A DNA stretch of 64,000 bases. It comes from Varunaivibrio sulfuroxidans. Lineage in GTDB: Bacteria > Pseudomonadota > Alphaproteobacteria > Rhodospirillales > Magnetovibrionaceae. Made by a program: the position numbers and the translations under genes. The stretch lies in assembly GCF_029318635.1 (NCBI RefSeq), contig NZ_CP119676.1, forward strand, positions 1,425,001 to 1,489,000, read 5' to 3'. How positions within the stretch are numbered: the first letter of the stretch is position 1; each line of letters opens with the position of its first letter. The notes beneath the pieces were generated by a model that ran no database searches, was not told where the DNA came from, and was given only the letters and a program-made list of their open reading frames with translations. This document shows positions 37,545 through 45,478 of this stretch, piece after piece.

Positions 37545-38437
37545 CGATGACGAAGGACGCCGGCACGGCACGGCCCCCGACACGGGAAGGGGATGAAAGC
37601 GGGGCGCCCCGTTTCGCCCATACCGCCCTCAACCGCTGCAACGTCCCGCCCCACATCATCGCCGCCCAGGCTTTTCAGAAGCATCCCCTGGCGATCGAAA
37701 TCGACGGGGTACGGACGTTCCATGGCGATCTTTTCCGCCGCCTGGATCGCCTGACGACGCCGGACGCGCGGGCCCGAGCCTTCGCCGATTACATGACCGT
37801 GGCGTTCCGCCTGCACCGTCCCCAGGACGTCGGCGGCGGCGATGCGCGAAAGCGGGGACGCGAGGGGGCGACCTATTTGAACATTCTGCGCGGCTGGGGG
37901 TTCGACCCCGACGGGCGCGAGGGGGCGGTCCTCAAACGCTGGGCGGAATCGCGCTTCGGCCTTTGCACCCTGTATCACGACGGTCCCTTGAGCAAAGGCC
38001 CGGATAAGGCGGGCGGCGACGACGAGGCGTCGCCCTATCAAAGCGCCACCAGCCGGGGGCTATACAACACCAACGCGTTGGAGGCCCAACTCGACCTAGT
38101 GTACGCCTTTTGCCAGGACGAACTGGCGCGCCGCCCCGGGACGGGGGCGCATATCGACCTTTATCGCGGCGTCAACAGGATCGACGACTACGCCATCCTG
38201 GATAGGCCCATTAACCCCGGGACAGGCCCGCGCCGGGCGGTCATGGTCCTGAACAACGTCAATTCGTTCACCCGCGCGCGCGCGCGGGCCGGCGAGTTCG
38301 GCGACGTCATCTTGAAGGTTCGCGTTCCGCTGGTGAAAATCTTCTTCTTTCCCGGTCTGCTGCCCGGTCGCCTGGACGGCGAGGGCGAGCACATCGTCAT
38401 CGGCGGCGTCTACGCGGTCGAATATTCCACATTTTAG
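37532..38437 (+). CDS. draT: NAD+:dinitrogenase-reductase ADP-ribosyltransferase DraT
   Basis: DraT switches off nitrogenase by ADP-ribosylating NifH when ammonium or energy status changes. The 301-residue protein has family blocks FAHTALNRCNVPPHIIAAQAFQKHPL, HIDLYRGVNRIDDYAIL, VMVLNNVNSFTRARARAGEFGDVIL and the C-terminal EHIVIGGVYAVEYS. It is divergent from nifH. No good Shine-Dalgarno precedes the ATG at 37532, and the ATG at 37547 is an alternative start that would free the overlapping NifA site. Confidence 0.93.
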   Translation: MDTDTMTKDAGTARPPTREGDESGAPRFAHTALNRCNVPPHIIAAQAFQKHPLAIEIDGVRTFHGDLFRRLDRLTTPDARARAFADYMTVAFRLHRPQDVGGGDARKRGREGATYLNILRGWGFDPDGREGAVLKRWAESRFGLCTLYHDGPLSKGPDKAGGDDEASPYQSATSRGLYNTNALEAQLDLVYAFCQDELARRPGTGAHIDLYRGVNRIDDYAILDRPINPGTGPRRAVMVLNNVNSFTRARARAGEFGDVILKVRVPLVKIFFFPGLLPGRLDGEGEHIVIGGVYAVEYSTF

Positions 38438-38489
38438 GGACCGCTCTTAAAGGGCCGCGCCCCCCTTCGCTTTAACCCGACACCCGCTT

Positions 38490-38505
38490 TGGCGCAAAAC
38501 CGACA
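38490..38505 (+). promoter_or_regulatory. Near-match NifA site upstream of the SIR2-like gene
   Basis: TGGCGCAAAACCGACA differs from the nifE activator site only at the third base (G instead of T). It is 43 bp upstream of a -24 element, the same spacing as at nifE. Activity with the altered TGT is uncertain. Confidence 0.55.
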
Positions 38506-38548
38506 AAAAGGCGGCGCCCCAACACCGTTTTTCCGCCGTTTCTCACGA

Positions 38549-38564
38549 TGGTTCGGTTCTTGCT
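38549..38564 (+). promoter_or_regulatory. Probable sigma-54 promoter of SIR2-like/hemerythrin unit
   Basis: The sequence TGGTTCGGTTCTTGCT keeps GG at -24 and TTGCT at -12, 58 bp before the SIR2-like ATG. Confidence 0.72.
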
Positions 38565-38622
38565 ACAGTCCCCGTGAACATCCTCGGGTCAATCCCGACC
38601 CCTCGTTTTAAATGGAGGCCTC

Positions 38623-39522
38623 ATGTCCGACATCCCCGACCTGTCCTTCCTCGTTCGCGGAATCCGGGAAAACACCATCGTTCCCTACCTCGGCCCCGGG
38701 GCTTTGGCCGACGCCCGGGACAAGACGACCGGCGAGGCGATCCCCGCCGACAGCGAGGCGTTGATCCTGGCGATGAACGACGGCAAGCCGATGCACCCGA
38801 AATTGATGTACGAATTTCCCCGCGCCGCCATGGACCGCGAACTGAAACGCGGCAGGAACGCCGTTAACCGTTTCCTGAGCGAACTTTACGACCGCGACAG
38901 TTGGTCCCGCGCGCCCCTGCACGATTGGCTGGCCACGGTCCGCCCCAAGTACGTCATCGATATCAACCGCGACACCCAACTGCAGGCCAGCTACGCCGAC
39001 GTTCCCCACACCTTGATCCGGGGCACGGCGCGCATCGGCGGGACCCACAACCGCTTCGTCATCCACGCCTACGATGGGACGTCCTACCACGAGGTCGAAG
39101 ATCAAAGTGTCAACCCGGATCTACCGGTCCTGTTCAAACCAATGGGCAGTCCCGCACCCGACCCCACCTTCATCGCATCGGATGCGGATTATGTCGATTA
39201 TATCACCGAGCTGATGGGCGGCTTCGCCATTCCCCCGTTCCTCAAGAAAAAACGCCAGGGCAAACAGTATCTTTTGATCGGCCTGCGCCTAACCCGGGAC
39301 ACCGAACGGATGGTGTTGTCCGACATCGTCTACGGCGCGGGTGCGCCTGTCGGATGGGCCTTGATCGCGGACGCCACCGCCAAGGAAAAGCGCTTTTGCG
39401 CCCGCCTCGGGATCGAAATCATCGACGCCGCCGCCGCCGCCTTGCTGACCGCCGCATCCAATGTCACTGCCCCCGCCCCATCGCCCACCGTCGTTTCCAG
39501 CACGCATTTTCGAGGGTTGTGA
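38623..39522 (+). CDS. SIR2-like domain protein beside draT
   Basis: The 299-residue protein has the layout of SIR2_2-type domains: VPYLGPGALAD near the N-terminus in place of the NAD loop, KYVIDINRDTQLQASY in place of TTNYD, and RFVIHAYDGTSYHEV with a candidate catalytic histidine. The motifs are diverged, so deacylase or NADase activity is uncertain. Later comes a conserved KQYLLIGLRLTRDTERMVLSDI block. No signal peptide is present, and GGAGG precedes the ATG. It follows draT and precedes a hemerythrin, behind a probable NifA/sigma-54 promoter, which suggests an NAD-linked role in nitrogenase control or protection. Confidence 0.72.
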   Translation: MSDIPDLSFLVRGIRENTIVPYLGPGALADARDKTTGEAIPADSEALILAMNDGKPMHPKLMYEFPRAAMDRELKRGRNAVNRFLSELYDRDSWSRAPLHDWLATVRPKYVIDINRDTQLQASYADVPHTLIRGTARIGGTHNRFVIHAYDGTSYHEVEDQSVNPDLPVLFKPMGSPAPDPTFIASDADYVDYITELMGGFAIPPFLKKKRQGKQYLLIGLRLTRDTERMVLSDIVYGAGAPVGWALIADATAKEKRFCARLGIEIIDAAAAALLTAASNVTAPAPSPTVVSSTHFRGL

Positions 39523-39523
39523 A

Positions 39524-40000
39524 ATGGCCGACATCGAATGGAATGACGAAACCCATGCCCTCGGCATAGCGCCGATCGACGCCGATCATCGCGCCGTCAT
39601 CGCCGCGCTGAACGACGCCCGCAACGCTTCCACCAACGCCTTCGCCGAGGCTTTTCGAACACTGGCCGCCGTCACTTGCGCACATTTTCAAAACGAGGAA
39701 GCGCTGATGACGAAATGCGGGCTTGACGACAACGAGCACCGTGGCGAACACCGGCGCGTCCTCGGGGAGATGGAGATGCTGCTGGCGCGCGCCGAAAAGG
39801 GACGCGCCCGGATCGCCCGCGCTTTTGTCGCCGAGCGCATGGGCGCGTGGCTCGATATCCACATTCAAACCCTGGACAGCGCCCTCGCCGCGCATCTTGC
39901 CCGGACCGGCTTTACGACCGAGGATACCCCGGCGACAGCGCCACCAGACGGCGCGCCTGATCGGCGCACGCCCGGCGCACCGCCGGGTCCAGGCGCTTGA
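39524..40000 (+). CDS. Bacteriohemerythrin
   Basis: The 158-residue protein has all seven di-iron ligands of hemerythrin: His22, His54, Glu58, His72, His76, His113 and Asp118, in HFQNEEALM, EHRGEHRRVL and WLDIHIQTLDSAL. It binds O2 and may scavenge or deliver oxygen to protect nitrogenase. The ATG at 39524 follows GAGGG, 1 bp after the SIR2-like stop codon; the longer frame is unlikely. The Pro-rich C-terminal tail (from about residue 133) overlaps the 3' end of draG on the other strand by 89 bp. Confidence 0.9.
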   Translation: MADIEWNDETHALGIAPIDADHRAVIAALNDARNASTNAFAEAFRTLAAVTCAHFQNEEALMTKCGLDDNEHRGEHRRVLGEMEMLLARAEKGRARIARAFVAERMGAWLDIHIQTLDSALAAHLARTGFTTEDTPATAPPDGAPDRRTPGAPPGPGA

Positions 40001-40829
40001 GCCAGCGTTTCGGAATATCCCCCGCACCATAAACCGCCCCCGCCACCGTGCCGGCGATGGCCCCGGTGGTGTCGGCGTCCCCACCGCGGTTGACGACGTC
40101 GGCGAGGGCGCTTTCGAAGCTATCGGTGCGCAGCAGCGCCTGAAATACCGCCTGAAGCGTTTCCGGCAAATAACCGCTGGGATTTTCACGGCGCTTACCC
40201 CTGAAGGCGAAAGACGAAAAGCGGGCCGCCAGATCGTGAGCGATGGGGGCGATATCGCCCACCCCGCCCGGATCGCCCCCACTGGCGAGACCGGCATGGA
40301 TCATACGCACGACGGCCAATGTCCCTTCGTCGGAAAGAACGCAGTTGTGGGTCAGGTGGGCGCTGGCGAAGACGGCGACGGCGACGGCCTCGGGCGCACC
40401 GCCAAAGGTCGCCAGGGCGAGTGGCGCGATACGCATGCACGCCCCGTTCCCGGCGTCATGCTCGTTCACCGGCACGGCAATCTCGCCGGTGGTGCGAAAA
40501 CGGACAATTCCCCGGCGCACGGTATGGCCGATGTCCTTCGGTTTCCCGCGCATCCAGTCGCTGAATTCTTGGGCGGCGTGGGCGGGATCAAAATTTCCGC
40601 CGCGGGCGATCAGACTACGGCCCAGGGCGAGCGCCATTTCGGTATCGTCGGTGACCTCACCGGGCTTCAATCGGAGCCAGCCGCCGCCCTTGATATCGTG
40701 CAACCAGCCGTGTTCGGCGCGAATTTCCCGGGGCGTCATGAATTCCACCGTGGCCCCCAGGGCGTCGCCCACGGCGAGACCGAGAAACGCGCCCGAAGCC
40801 CGTTCGATAAGACGCGCGCGCGCCGTCAT
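39912..40829 (-). CDS. draG: ADP-ribosyl-[dinitrogen reductase] hydrolase DraG
   Basis: DraG removes ADP-ribose from NifH and reactivates it. The 305-residue ADP-ribosylglycohydrolase has the Mn-binding motifs EVTDDTEM (Thr60-Glu64) and GGDADTTGAI (Asp251, Asp253, Thr254). The ATG at 40829 overlaps nifQ by 4 bp, so draG belongs to the nifB-fdxN-fdx-nifQ unit and not to a draT operon. Its 3' end overlaps the hemerythrin gene convergently. Confidence 0.95.
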   Translation of the reverse strand: MTARARLIERASGAFLGLAVGDALGATVEFMTPREIRAEHGWLHDIKGGGWLRLKPGEVTDDTEMALALGRSLIARGGNFDPAHAAQEFSDWMRGKPKDIGHTVRRGIVRFRTTGEIAVPVNEHDAGNGACMRIAPLALATFGGAPEAVAVAVFASAHLTHNCVLSDEGTLAVVRMIHAGLASGGDPGGVGDIAPIAHDLAARFSSFAFRGKRRENPSGYLPETLQAVFQALLRTDSFESALADVVNRGGDADTTGAIAGTVAGAVYGAGDIPKRWLKRLDPAVRRACADQARRLVALSPGYPRS

Positions 40830-41398
40830 TGCTCGGGGCCGAAACAAACGGGGTAATCCACGCACACGTCGCACGACGGCGCACGACAAATGTAAACCCC
40901 TTCCATTTGGCAAAGCTGTTTGTAGAGGAACTTTTTCCACTTCATGTCGTGCACGTTACGCCGGGCGAGGGCCGGAAAGGCGCCGTACATCAACCGCGTC
41001 AACTCCCCCCGCGACCACAGCCCCAAGTCCTGCCATAAATGATTTTGTCCCATGCAAGCGTTACAAACGATCCGCGCCAGCCACCGCCCGCTGCGGTCTT
41101 TCGGCCCGCGGTTGTTGACGAGCAACCGATAAAGATCGTCCCATTCGGGCATTCGTCCATCGGGGTAGGGCGCGCCGCGCCTGATCCCGCCTTGAACCGG
41201 TAGGCGGCGAAAATAATACCGCGTCAGGGCGGCAAAGTCGCCCGCCGGCAAGCCCATCCAGCCGCTTAACACGCCCTCTTTGGCGCGCGCCGAAAGCAGC
41301 ATCGAGACAATCAACTCCACATTCTCCCGGCCATGGACGCCATGGCGCGCCAGAAACCGCCGCCGCGATTGGTTGAAGCGAATTTTAGGAGACTTCAT
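40826..41398 (-). CDS. nifQ: Molybdenum donor protein NifQ
   Basis: NifQ carries a Mo-Fe-S cluster that supplies Mo for FeMo-co. The 190-residue protein ends with CRAPSCDVCVDYPVCF, the C-x4-C-x2-C-x5-C motif of the family. It also has ARIVCNACMGQNHLWQDLGL. It overlaps draG by 4 bp and follows a [2Fe-2S] ferredoxin gene. Confidence 0.95.
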   Translation of the reverse strand: MKSPKIRFNQSRRRFLARHGVHGRENVELIVSMLLSARAKEGVLSGWMGLPAGDFAALTRYYFRRLPVQGGIRRGAPYPDGRMPEWDDLYRLLVNNRGPKDRSGRWLARIVCNACMGQNHLWQDLGLWSRGELTRLMYGAFPALARRNVHDMKWKKFLYKQLCQMEGVYICRAPSCDVCVDYPVCFGPEQ

Positions 41399-41464
41399 GA
41401 TTTACGATCCCTTCGCCCCTCCCTTCGCCCTTCGCCCTTCGCCCCCGCCCTTCGCCCCCAGACA

Positions 41465-41749
41465 TCAGGCGGGCTTGACCGTCACGTCGCCCAAAACCTG
41501 CGCCTGACAGGCCAACCGATAGGGTGGTCCGACCATATTTTCGCGCAGAATTTTCTGTTCCAAGACGGAAGGCTCCGACAAATTCTCCGCCCCTTCCAGC
41601 ACCTTCATCAGACACGACCCACAGTCCCCTTCCCGGCAACTATAAACGATCCCCGCGCCGACTTTTTCGGAAATTTCGATCACCCGCGATCCCGCGGGCA
41701 CGGTCACGGTCAGACCGATGTCGCTAAAGGTGATCCTCGCCTTGGCCAT
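41465..41749 (-). CDS. Plant-type [2Fe-2S] ferredoxin
   Basis: The 94-residue protein has CREGDCGSCLMKV and a later Cys in YRLACQAQV, the C-x4-C-x2-C-xn-C pattern of plant-type ferredoxins. ITFSDIGLTVTVPAGSRVIEI is a typical beta-grasp start. It lies between the FdxN-type ferredoxin and nifQ genes and is a likely electron donor in nitrogen fixation. Confidence 0.92.
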   Translation of the reverse strand: MAKARITFSDIGLTVTVPAGSRVIEISEKVGAGIVYSCREGDCGSCLMKVLEGAENLSEPSVLEQKILRENMVGPPYRLACQAQVLGDVTVKPA

Positions 41750-41883
41750 GTTTCCCCCTTATGCACTATGCGCGCCCATCTTCTCGTGGTGTGTCCTAGT
41801 GGTTTGAATTTAACATTTGAGTCCGATGCAATTGGAGACAAATGTGTGAAGAAACCAAACTGCAACAAAAAGATAGATAGTGG

Positions 41884-41922
41884 TCGGCCCGATGGTTCGC
41901 GAGAGCGAAACGTCGGCCCGAT
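41884..41922. repeat. Direct repeat flanking a small hairpin
   Basis: TCGGCCCGAT occurs at 41884-41893 and 41913-41922. Between them TTCGC-GAGA-GCGAA (41896-41909) forms a hairpin. It lies just after the FdxN-type ferredoxin stop in a 176-bp gap and may act as an mRNA processing or attenuating structure. Confidence 0.55.
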
Positions 41923-41925
41923 CCA

Positions 41926-42207
41926 CTAGCGTGCGGCGATTTCCTCGCGCGCGGCCTGCAATTTTTCCGGCGGAATTCCGGTCAACGAACCGGGTGGGTT
42001 GATCGGCGCGCCCGCCGCGTCGAGGATCGCGCCTTCGACGGGACAAATACTGGCGCACTGCGGATCGGCGTGGGCGCCGTCGCATTCGGTGCACGCGGTC
42101 GCGCCGATGGAAAACAGCCCCTCCGGCGAAACCAGGATCGCCGTGCTTGGACAGACCGGCGCACAGGCCCAACAATTGATACACTCGGATGTAATCGAAA
42201 GAGACAT
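41926..42207 (-). CDS. fdxN: FdxN-type 2[4Fe-4S] ferredoxin after nifB
   Basis: The 93-residue ferredoxin has CINCWACAPVCP and CTECDGAHADPQCASICP, with the extended spacing of nif FdxN proteins, and a 25-residue tail. It follows nifB by 10 bp, the classic nifB-fdxN order, and probably donates electrons to NifB. Confidence 0.92.
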   Translation of the reverse strand: MSLSITSECINCWACAPVCPSTAILVSPEGLFSIGATACTECDGAHADPQCASICPVEGAILDAAGAPINPPGSLTGIPPEKLQAAREEIAAR

Positions 42208-42217
42208 GGCTTCCCCT

Positions 42218-43711
42218 TTATCCCGCCTGCGAAATCATGGCGTCGGTCGACTCCAGGCGTCCGCTTTTGATCATTTCGCCGTACACGGCGCGCACCGCGT
42301 CCTCGATCGGCTCCATGGCGTATTCGCCGTAGGGCTGAATGCCCGCCGCCTCCAATTGGGCCCACGGGTCGATCCCGACCTTGGCGGAAATCACGCCTTC
42401 GCAGTCCGATAGGGTATCCAAGATGACGTCCAACGCGGTTTCCCCGTCGCCGCATTCCATCGCCCCCGTGCAATAGGCCGGCACCTTGCGCGCGCCCATG
42501 AAGCGCACCTCCGCCGGGGACGCCTCATAAATCAGAAACTCCCGGGCGTGTCCGAAGTGTTCGTTGACCAGACCGCTTCCCTTGCTGGCCACCGCCAGCA
42601 GGGCCGGGCGACAACCTTGCGGCAAAATCGCCTCCGGAGCCGTCTCTTGGGCCGTCTCTTGGGCCGTCTTGCGTTCGGCGCGCATCGCCTCGATGCCGTC
42701 GTGAACCTGCTTGCGCTTGACCATCGCCGCCTCGAAATCGATCTCCATGTGTTCGATCTTGTCCATGGTGAATTCCTGACCGCGGTCCTCGCCCAGCAGC
42801 CCGACCGCGTCGGCCCGACACTGGCGGCAATGGCGCATCATGTTCATGTCGCCCGAACAGTCGTCCTGCAACGCCTGCAGGTCCGACGCGGTCGGGCTGC
42901 GTTGGCCCATGACGCCGTAAAAGGTGCCGTGTTCGGCCTCGGCGATCAACGGCATGACGTTGTGCAGGAACGCGCCCTTTTGCTTGACGATCTTGCTCAC
43001 TTCTTTCAGGTGAGCATCGTTGACGCCGGGGATCATCACCGAGTTGACTTTCACCAAGATGCCCCGCTCAACCAACATCTCCAGGCCTTTCTGTTGCTGA
43101 CGAATGAGGATTTTCGCCCCCTTCGCGCCGCGGATACGCCGGTTGTTCCAGAAAATCCAGGGATAGATCTCGGCCCCCACCTCGGGATCGACGCAGTTGA
43201 TGGTGATGGTGACGTGATCGACGTTGAGCGCCGCAATCCTATCGACGTTATCGGGCAGATTGAGACCGTTTGTGGACAGACACAGCTTGATGTCCGGGGC
43301 CTTGGCCGCGATCTCCTCGAAGGTTTCGAAAGTGCGTTCGGGGTTGGCCAGGGGATCGCCCGGACCGGCGACGCCGAGGACGGTCATCTGGGGAATTTGA
43401 CTGGCCACCGCCAACACCTTCTTCGCCGCCTGGGTCGGGCTGAGCAATTCGGAGACCACGCCGGGCCGACTTTCGTTGGCGCAGTCGTACTTGCGATTGC
43501 AGTAATGACATTGAATGTTGCACGCCGGGGCGACGGCGACATGCATGCGGGCGTAATGGTGGTGGGCTTCCTCCGAATAGCACGGATGATTGTGCACCTT
43601 CTCGCGGATGGCCTCGGGTAGGTGCGTCATTTGATCCGTCGTCGTGCCGCAGGCGCTTTTCGAACAGCCCCCTGCCGGGGTTTGTTCCCGATTGAGGATG
43701 GGTAGCTCCAT
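42218..43711 (-). CDS. nifB: FeMo-co biosynthesis radical SAM protein NifB
   Basis: NifB makes the carbide-containing [8Fe-9S-C] NifB-co core. The 497-residue protein has the radical SAM motif CNIQCHYC (Cys64, Cys68, Cys71), [19 protein letters not shown] and the NifB-specific [12 protein letters not shown]-terminal NifX-like domain (about 385-490) contains [14 protein letters not shown]. The ATG at 43711 gives MELPILN; the longer frame overlaps the promoter. It has its own sigma-54, IHF-like and NifA sites. Confidence 0.96.
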   Translation of the reverse strand: MELPILNREQTPAGGCSKSACGTTTDQMTHLPEAIREKVHNHPCYSEEAHHHYARMHVAVAPACNIQCHYCNRKYDCANESRPGVVSELLSPTQAAKKVLAVASQIPQMTVLGVAGPGDPLANPERTFETFEEIAAKAPDIKLCLSTNGLNLPDNVDRIAALNVDHVTITINCVDPEVGAEIYPWIFWNNRRIRGAKGAKILIRQQQKGLEMLVERGILVKVNSVMIPGVNDAHLKEVSKIVKQKGAFLHNVMPLIAEAEHGTFYGVMGQRSPTASDLQALQDDCSGDMNMMRHCRQCRADAVGLLGEDRGQEFTMDKIEHMEIDFEAAMVKRKQVHDGIEAMRAERKTAQETAQETAPEAILPQGCRPALLAVASKGSGLVNEHFGHAREFLIYEASPAEVRFMGARKVPAYCTGAMECGDGETALDVILDTLSDCEGVISAKVGIDPWAQLEAAGIQPYGEYAMEPIEDAVRAVYGEMIKSGRLESTDAMISQAG

Positions 43712-43778
43712 TTGCGCGCCTCCGTCCGCTAAAAATTCGCGACACCCTTTGTCGCCATGATCTGTTGACAGATACCAA

Positions 43779-43794
43779 CGCAAGCGCCGTGCCA
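43779..43794 (-). promoter_or_regulatory. Sigma-54 promoter of nifB unit
   Basis: On the minus strand the sequence is TGGCACGGCGCTTGCG, a near-perfect -24/-12 element 68 bp before the nifB ATG. Confidence 0.9.
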
Positions 43795-43812
43795 GCACAA
43801 AACTTTATTTAT

Positions 43813-43825
43813 TATCAATGTATTA
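43813..43825 (+). promoter_or_regulatory. IHF-like site between NifA site and nifB promoter
   Basis: TATCAATGTATTA matches WATCAA-N4-TTR exactly. It lies between the NifA site (43868-43883) and the -24 element (43794), where IHF bends DNA in other nif promoters. Confidence 0.65.
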
Positions 43826-43867
43826 TTGTGATTTTCATCATGACGTATCGCGACATCCCCACGACTT

Positions 43868-43883
43868 TGTCACGAATCCGACA
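43868..43883. promoter_or_regulatory. NifA upstream activator site (nifB)
   Basis: The sequence is TGT-CACGAATCCG-ACA, 73 bp beyond the nifB -24 element, in the short nifA-nifB spacer. Confidence 0.85.
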
Positions 43884-43912
43884 GGGCGGAAGAGGAAAGG
43901 GAATGTGGGGGA

Positions 43913-45478
43913 TTAGATCTGGCGCACCTTGATGTCCAGGGTTTGGATCCGATAAGCGATTTGGCGAGGCGTCATGTCGAGCAGGCGCGCCGCCTTGGCC
44001 TGGACCCAGCCGGCCTCCTCCAGGGCGGCGATCACCCGTTCGCGTTCGTCCACGTCGGGGTCGGTGAAATCGACCTTCGGTGGCGTGAACGCGGCGCGCG
44101 GCGCGGGGCCGCCCGCCGCCGTCGGGGCGAAAGGTTTTTCCGGCAGCCCCGATATCGAAATGACATCGCGGTCGATCATTCCGTCCTTCGACATGATTGC
44201 GGCGCGCTCCAGTGTGTTTTCCAGTTCGCGCACATTGCCCGGCCAGTGGTGACGCAAAAGCAAACGCACCGCGCTGTCCGTGATTTCCAGCGGACGCCCC
44301 TGTTGACGGGATATCTTCCCGACCAAGAACGCCGCCAGATCGGGAATATCCTCGGCGCGTTCGCGCAGCGCCGGCAAGGGGATCGGCATGACGTTGAGCC
44401 GATAGTACAGGTCCTCGCGGAAGTCCCCGGCCATCACCGCCTCTTCCAAGTCCTTGTTGGTGGCGGTGATCACACGCACATCGACTTTCAGCGTTTTCGC
44501 GCCGCCCACCCTTTCGAATTCACCTTCCTGCAAGACGCGCAACAACTTGGCCTGAAACGCCGGTGAAATTTCGCCGATCTCATCAAGAAAAATGGTCCCG
44601 CCGTCGGCCAGCTCGAAACGCCCCTTGCGTAGGGTGTTGGCCCCGGTATAAGCCCCCTTTTCATGGCCGAACAATTCCGATTCGAGGAGATTGTCGGGCA
44701 AGGCGGCGCAGTTGAGCTTGATGAACGGCCCGTTGGTGCGGGGCGAATTGTAATGGATGGCGTTGGCGATCAGTTCCTTACCGGTGCCCGATTCGCCGCG
44801 AATGAGCACCGTGGTGTTCCACGCCGAGACCATGCGCACCTGTTCAAATACCGCGCGCATGATCTCGGTATGGCCGACGATGCTGTCGAAACCGTGCTGA
44901 TGCTTGACGGCGCGGCGCAATTTATCGCGCTCTTCCTTGAGCACGCGCTGTTCGCCCTGAACCTGAAGCGCCAGACGCACGGTCTGGGCGATCAAGTTGC
45001 ACAGCATTTCCAAAAACCGCGCCTGCTCGGCCAGGGTGTCGAGGCGGTTGCCCGGTTGAGCGGCGAAAACCCCGATGGGGCGGCCCTCGCCGACAAAAAT
45101 TGGCACGCCGATAAACGGCAAATTAGGATCGTAAACGCCCAGCTTTCCCAAAAATCGAGGTTCCTCGGAGATCCGCGGCACCACCACGGTTTCCGCATTT
45201 TCCAAGATCGCCCCGACAATGCCCTCACCGGGGCGGTAGCTGATTTCACGCGCCAGTTTGGCGCCGCTACCATGGACCGCGCGCAACAGCAGGTTCCCGG
45301 TATCCTCATCGACCAGCGTGATCATGGCGTTGGCCAGCCCGCCCTCCTCGTGGAGCAATTTGAGAACCTCGACCAGCGTTTCGCGATAATTCAGAGATCG
45401 GCTGAGGATATGACTAACCCGATACAAAATATCGAGTTCTTCCTCAATCACGCTGCAATGATTGGCGTAGGAACTCAC
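43913..45478 (-). CDS. nifA: Nif-specific sigma-54 activator NifA
   Basis: The 521-residue enhancer-binding protein has an N-terminal GAF domain (about 20-170), an AAA+ domain with Walker A GESGTGKE (228-235) and the sigma-54 contact loop GAYTGA (275-280), and a C-terminal helix-turn-helix. Only Cys8, Cys160 and Cys257 are present. The end of the AAA+ domain and the linker lack the cysteine motif of oxygen-sensitive rhizobial and Azospirillum NifA, which fits control by NifL. It starts with GTG and overlaps the nifL stop (GTGA). Confidence 0.95.
   Translation of the reverse strand: MSSYANHCSVIEEELDILYRVSHILSRSLNYRETLVEVLKLLHEEGGLANAMITLVDEDTGNLLLRAVHGSGAKLAREISYRPGEGIVGAILENAETVVVPRISEEPRFLGKLGVYDPNLPFIGVPIFVGEGRPIGVFAAQPGNRLDTLAEQARFLEMLCNLIAQTVRLALQVQGEQRVLKEERDKLRRAVKHQHGFDSIVGHTEIMRAVFEQVRMVSAWNTTVLIRGESGTGKELIANAIHYNSPRTNGPFIKLNCAALPDNLLESELFGHEKGAYTGANTLRKGRFELADGGTIFLDEIGEISPAFQAKLLRVLQEGEFERVGGAKTLKVDVRVITATNKDLEEAVMAGDFREDLYYRLNVMPIPLPALRERAEDIPDLAAFLVGKISRQQGRPLEITDSAVRLLLRHHWPGNVRELENTLERAAIMSKDGMIDRDVISISGLPEKPFAPTAAGGPAPRAAFTPPKVDFTDPDVDERERVIAALEEAGWVQAKAARLLDMTPRQIAYRIQTLDIKVRQI

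Noticed and set aside
42548..43621. 357-codon plus-strand open frame over nifB
   Set aside because: It is an antisense shadow of a well-supported radical SAM gene.
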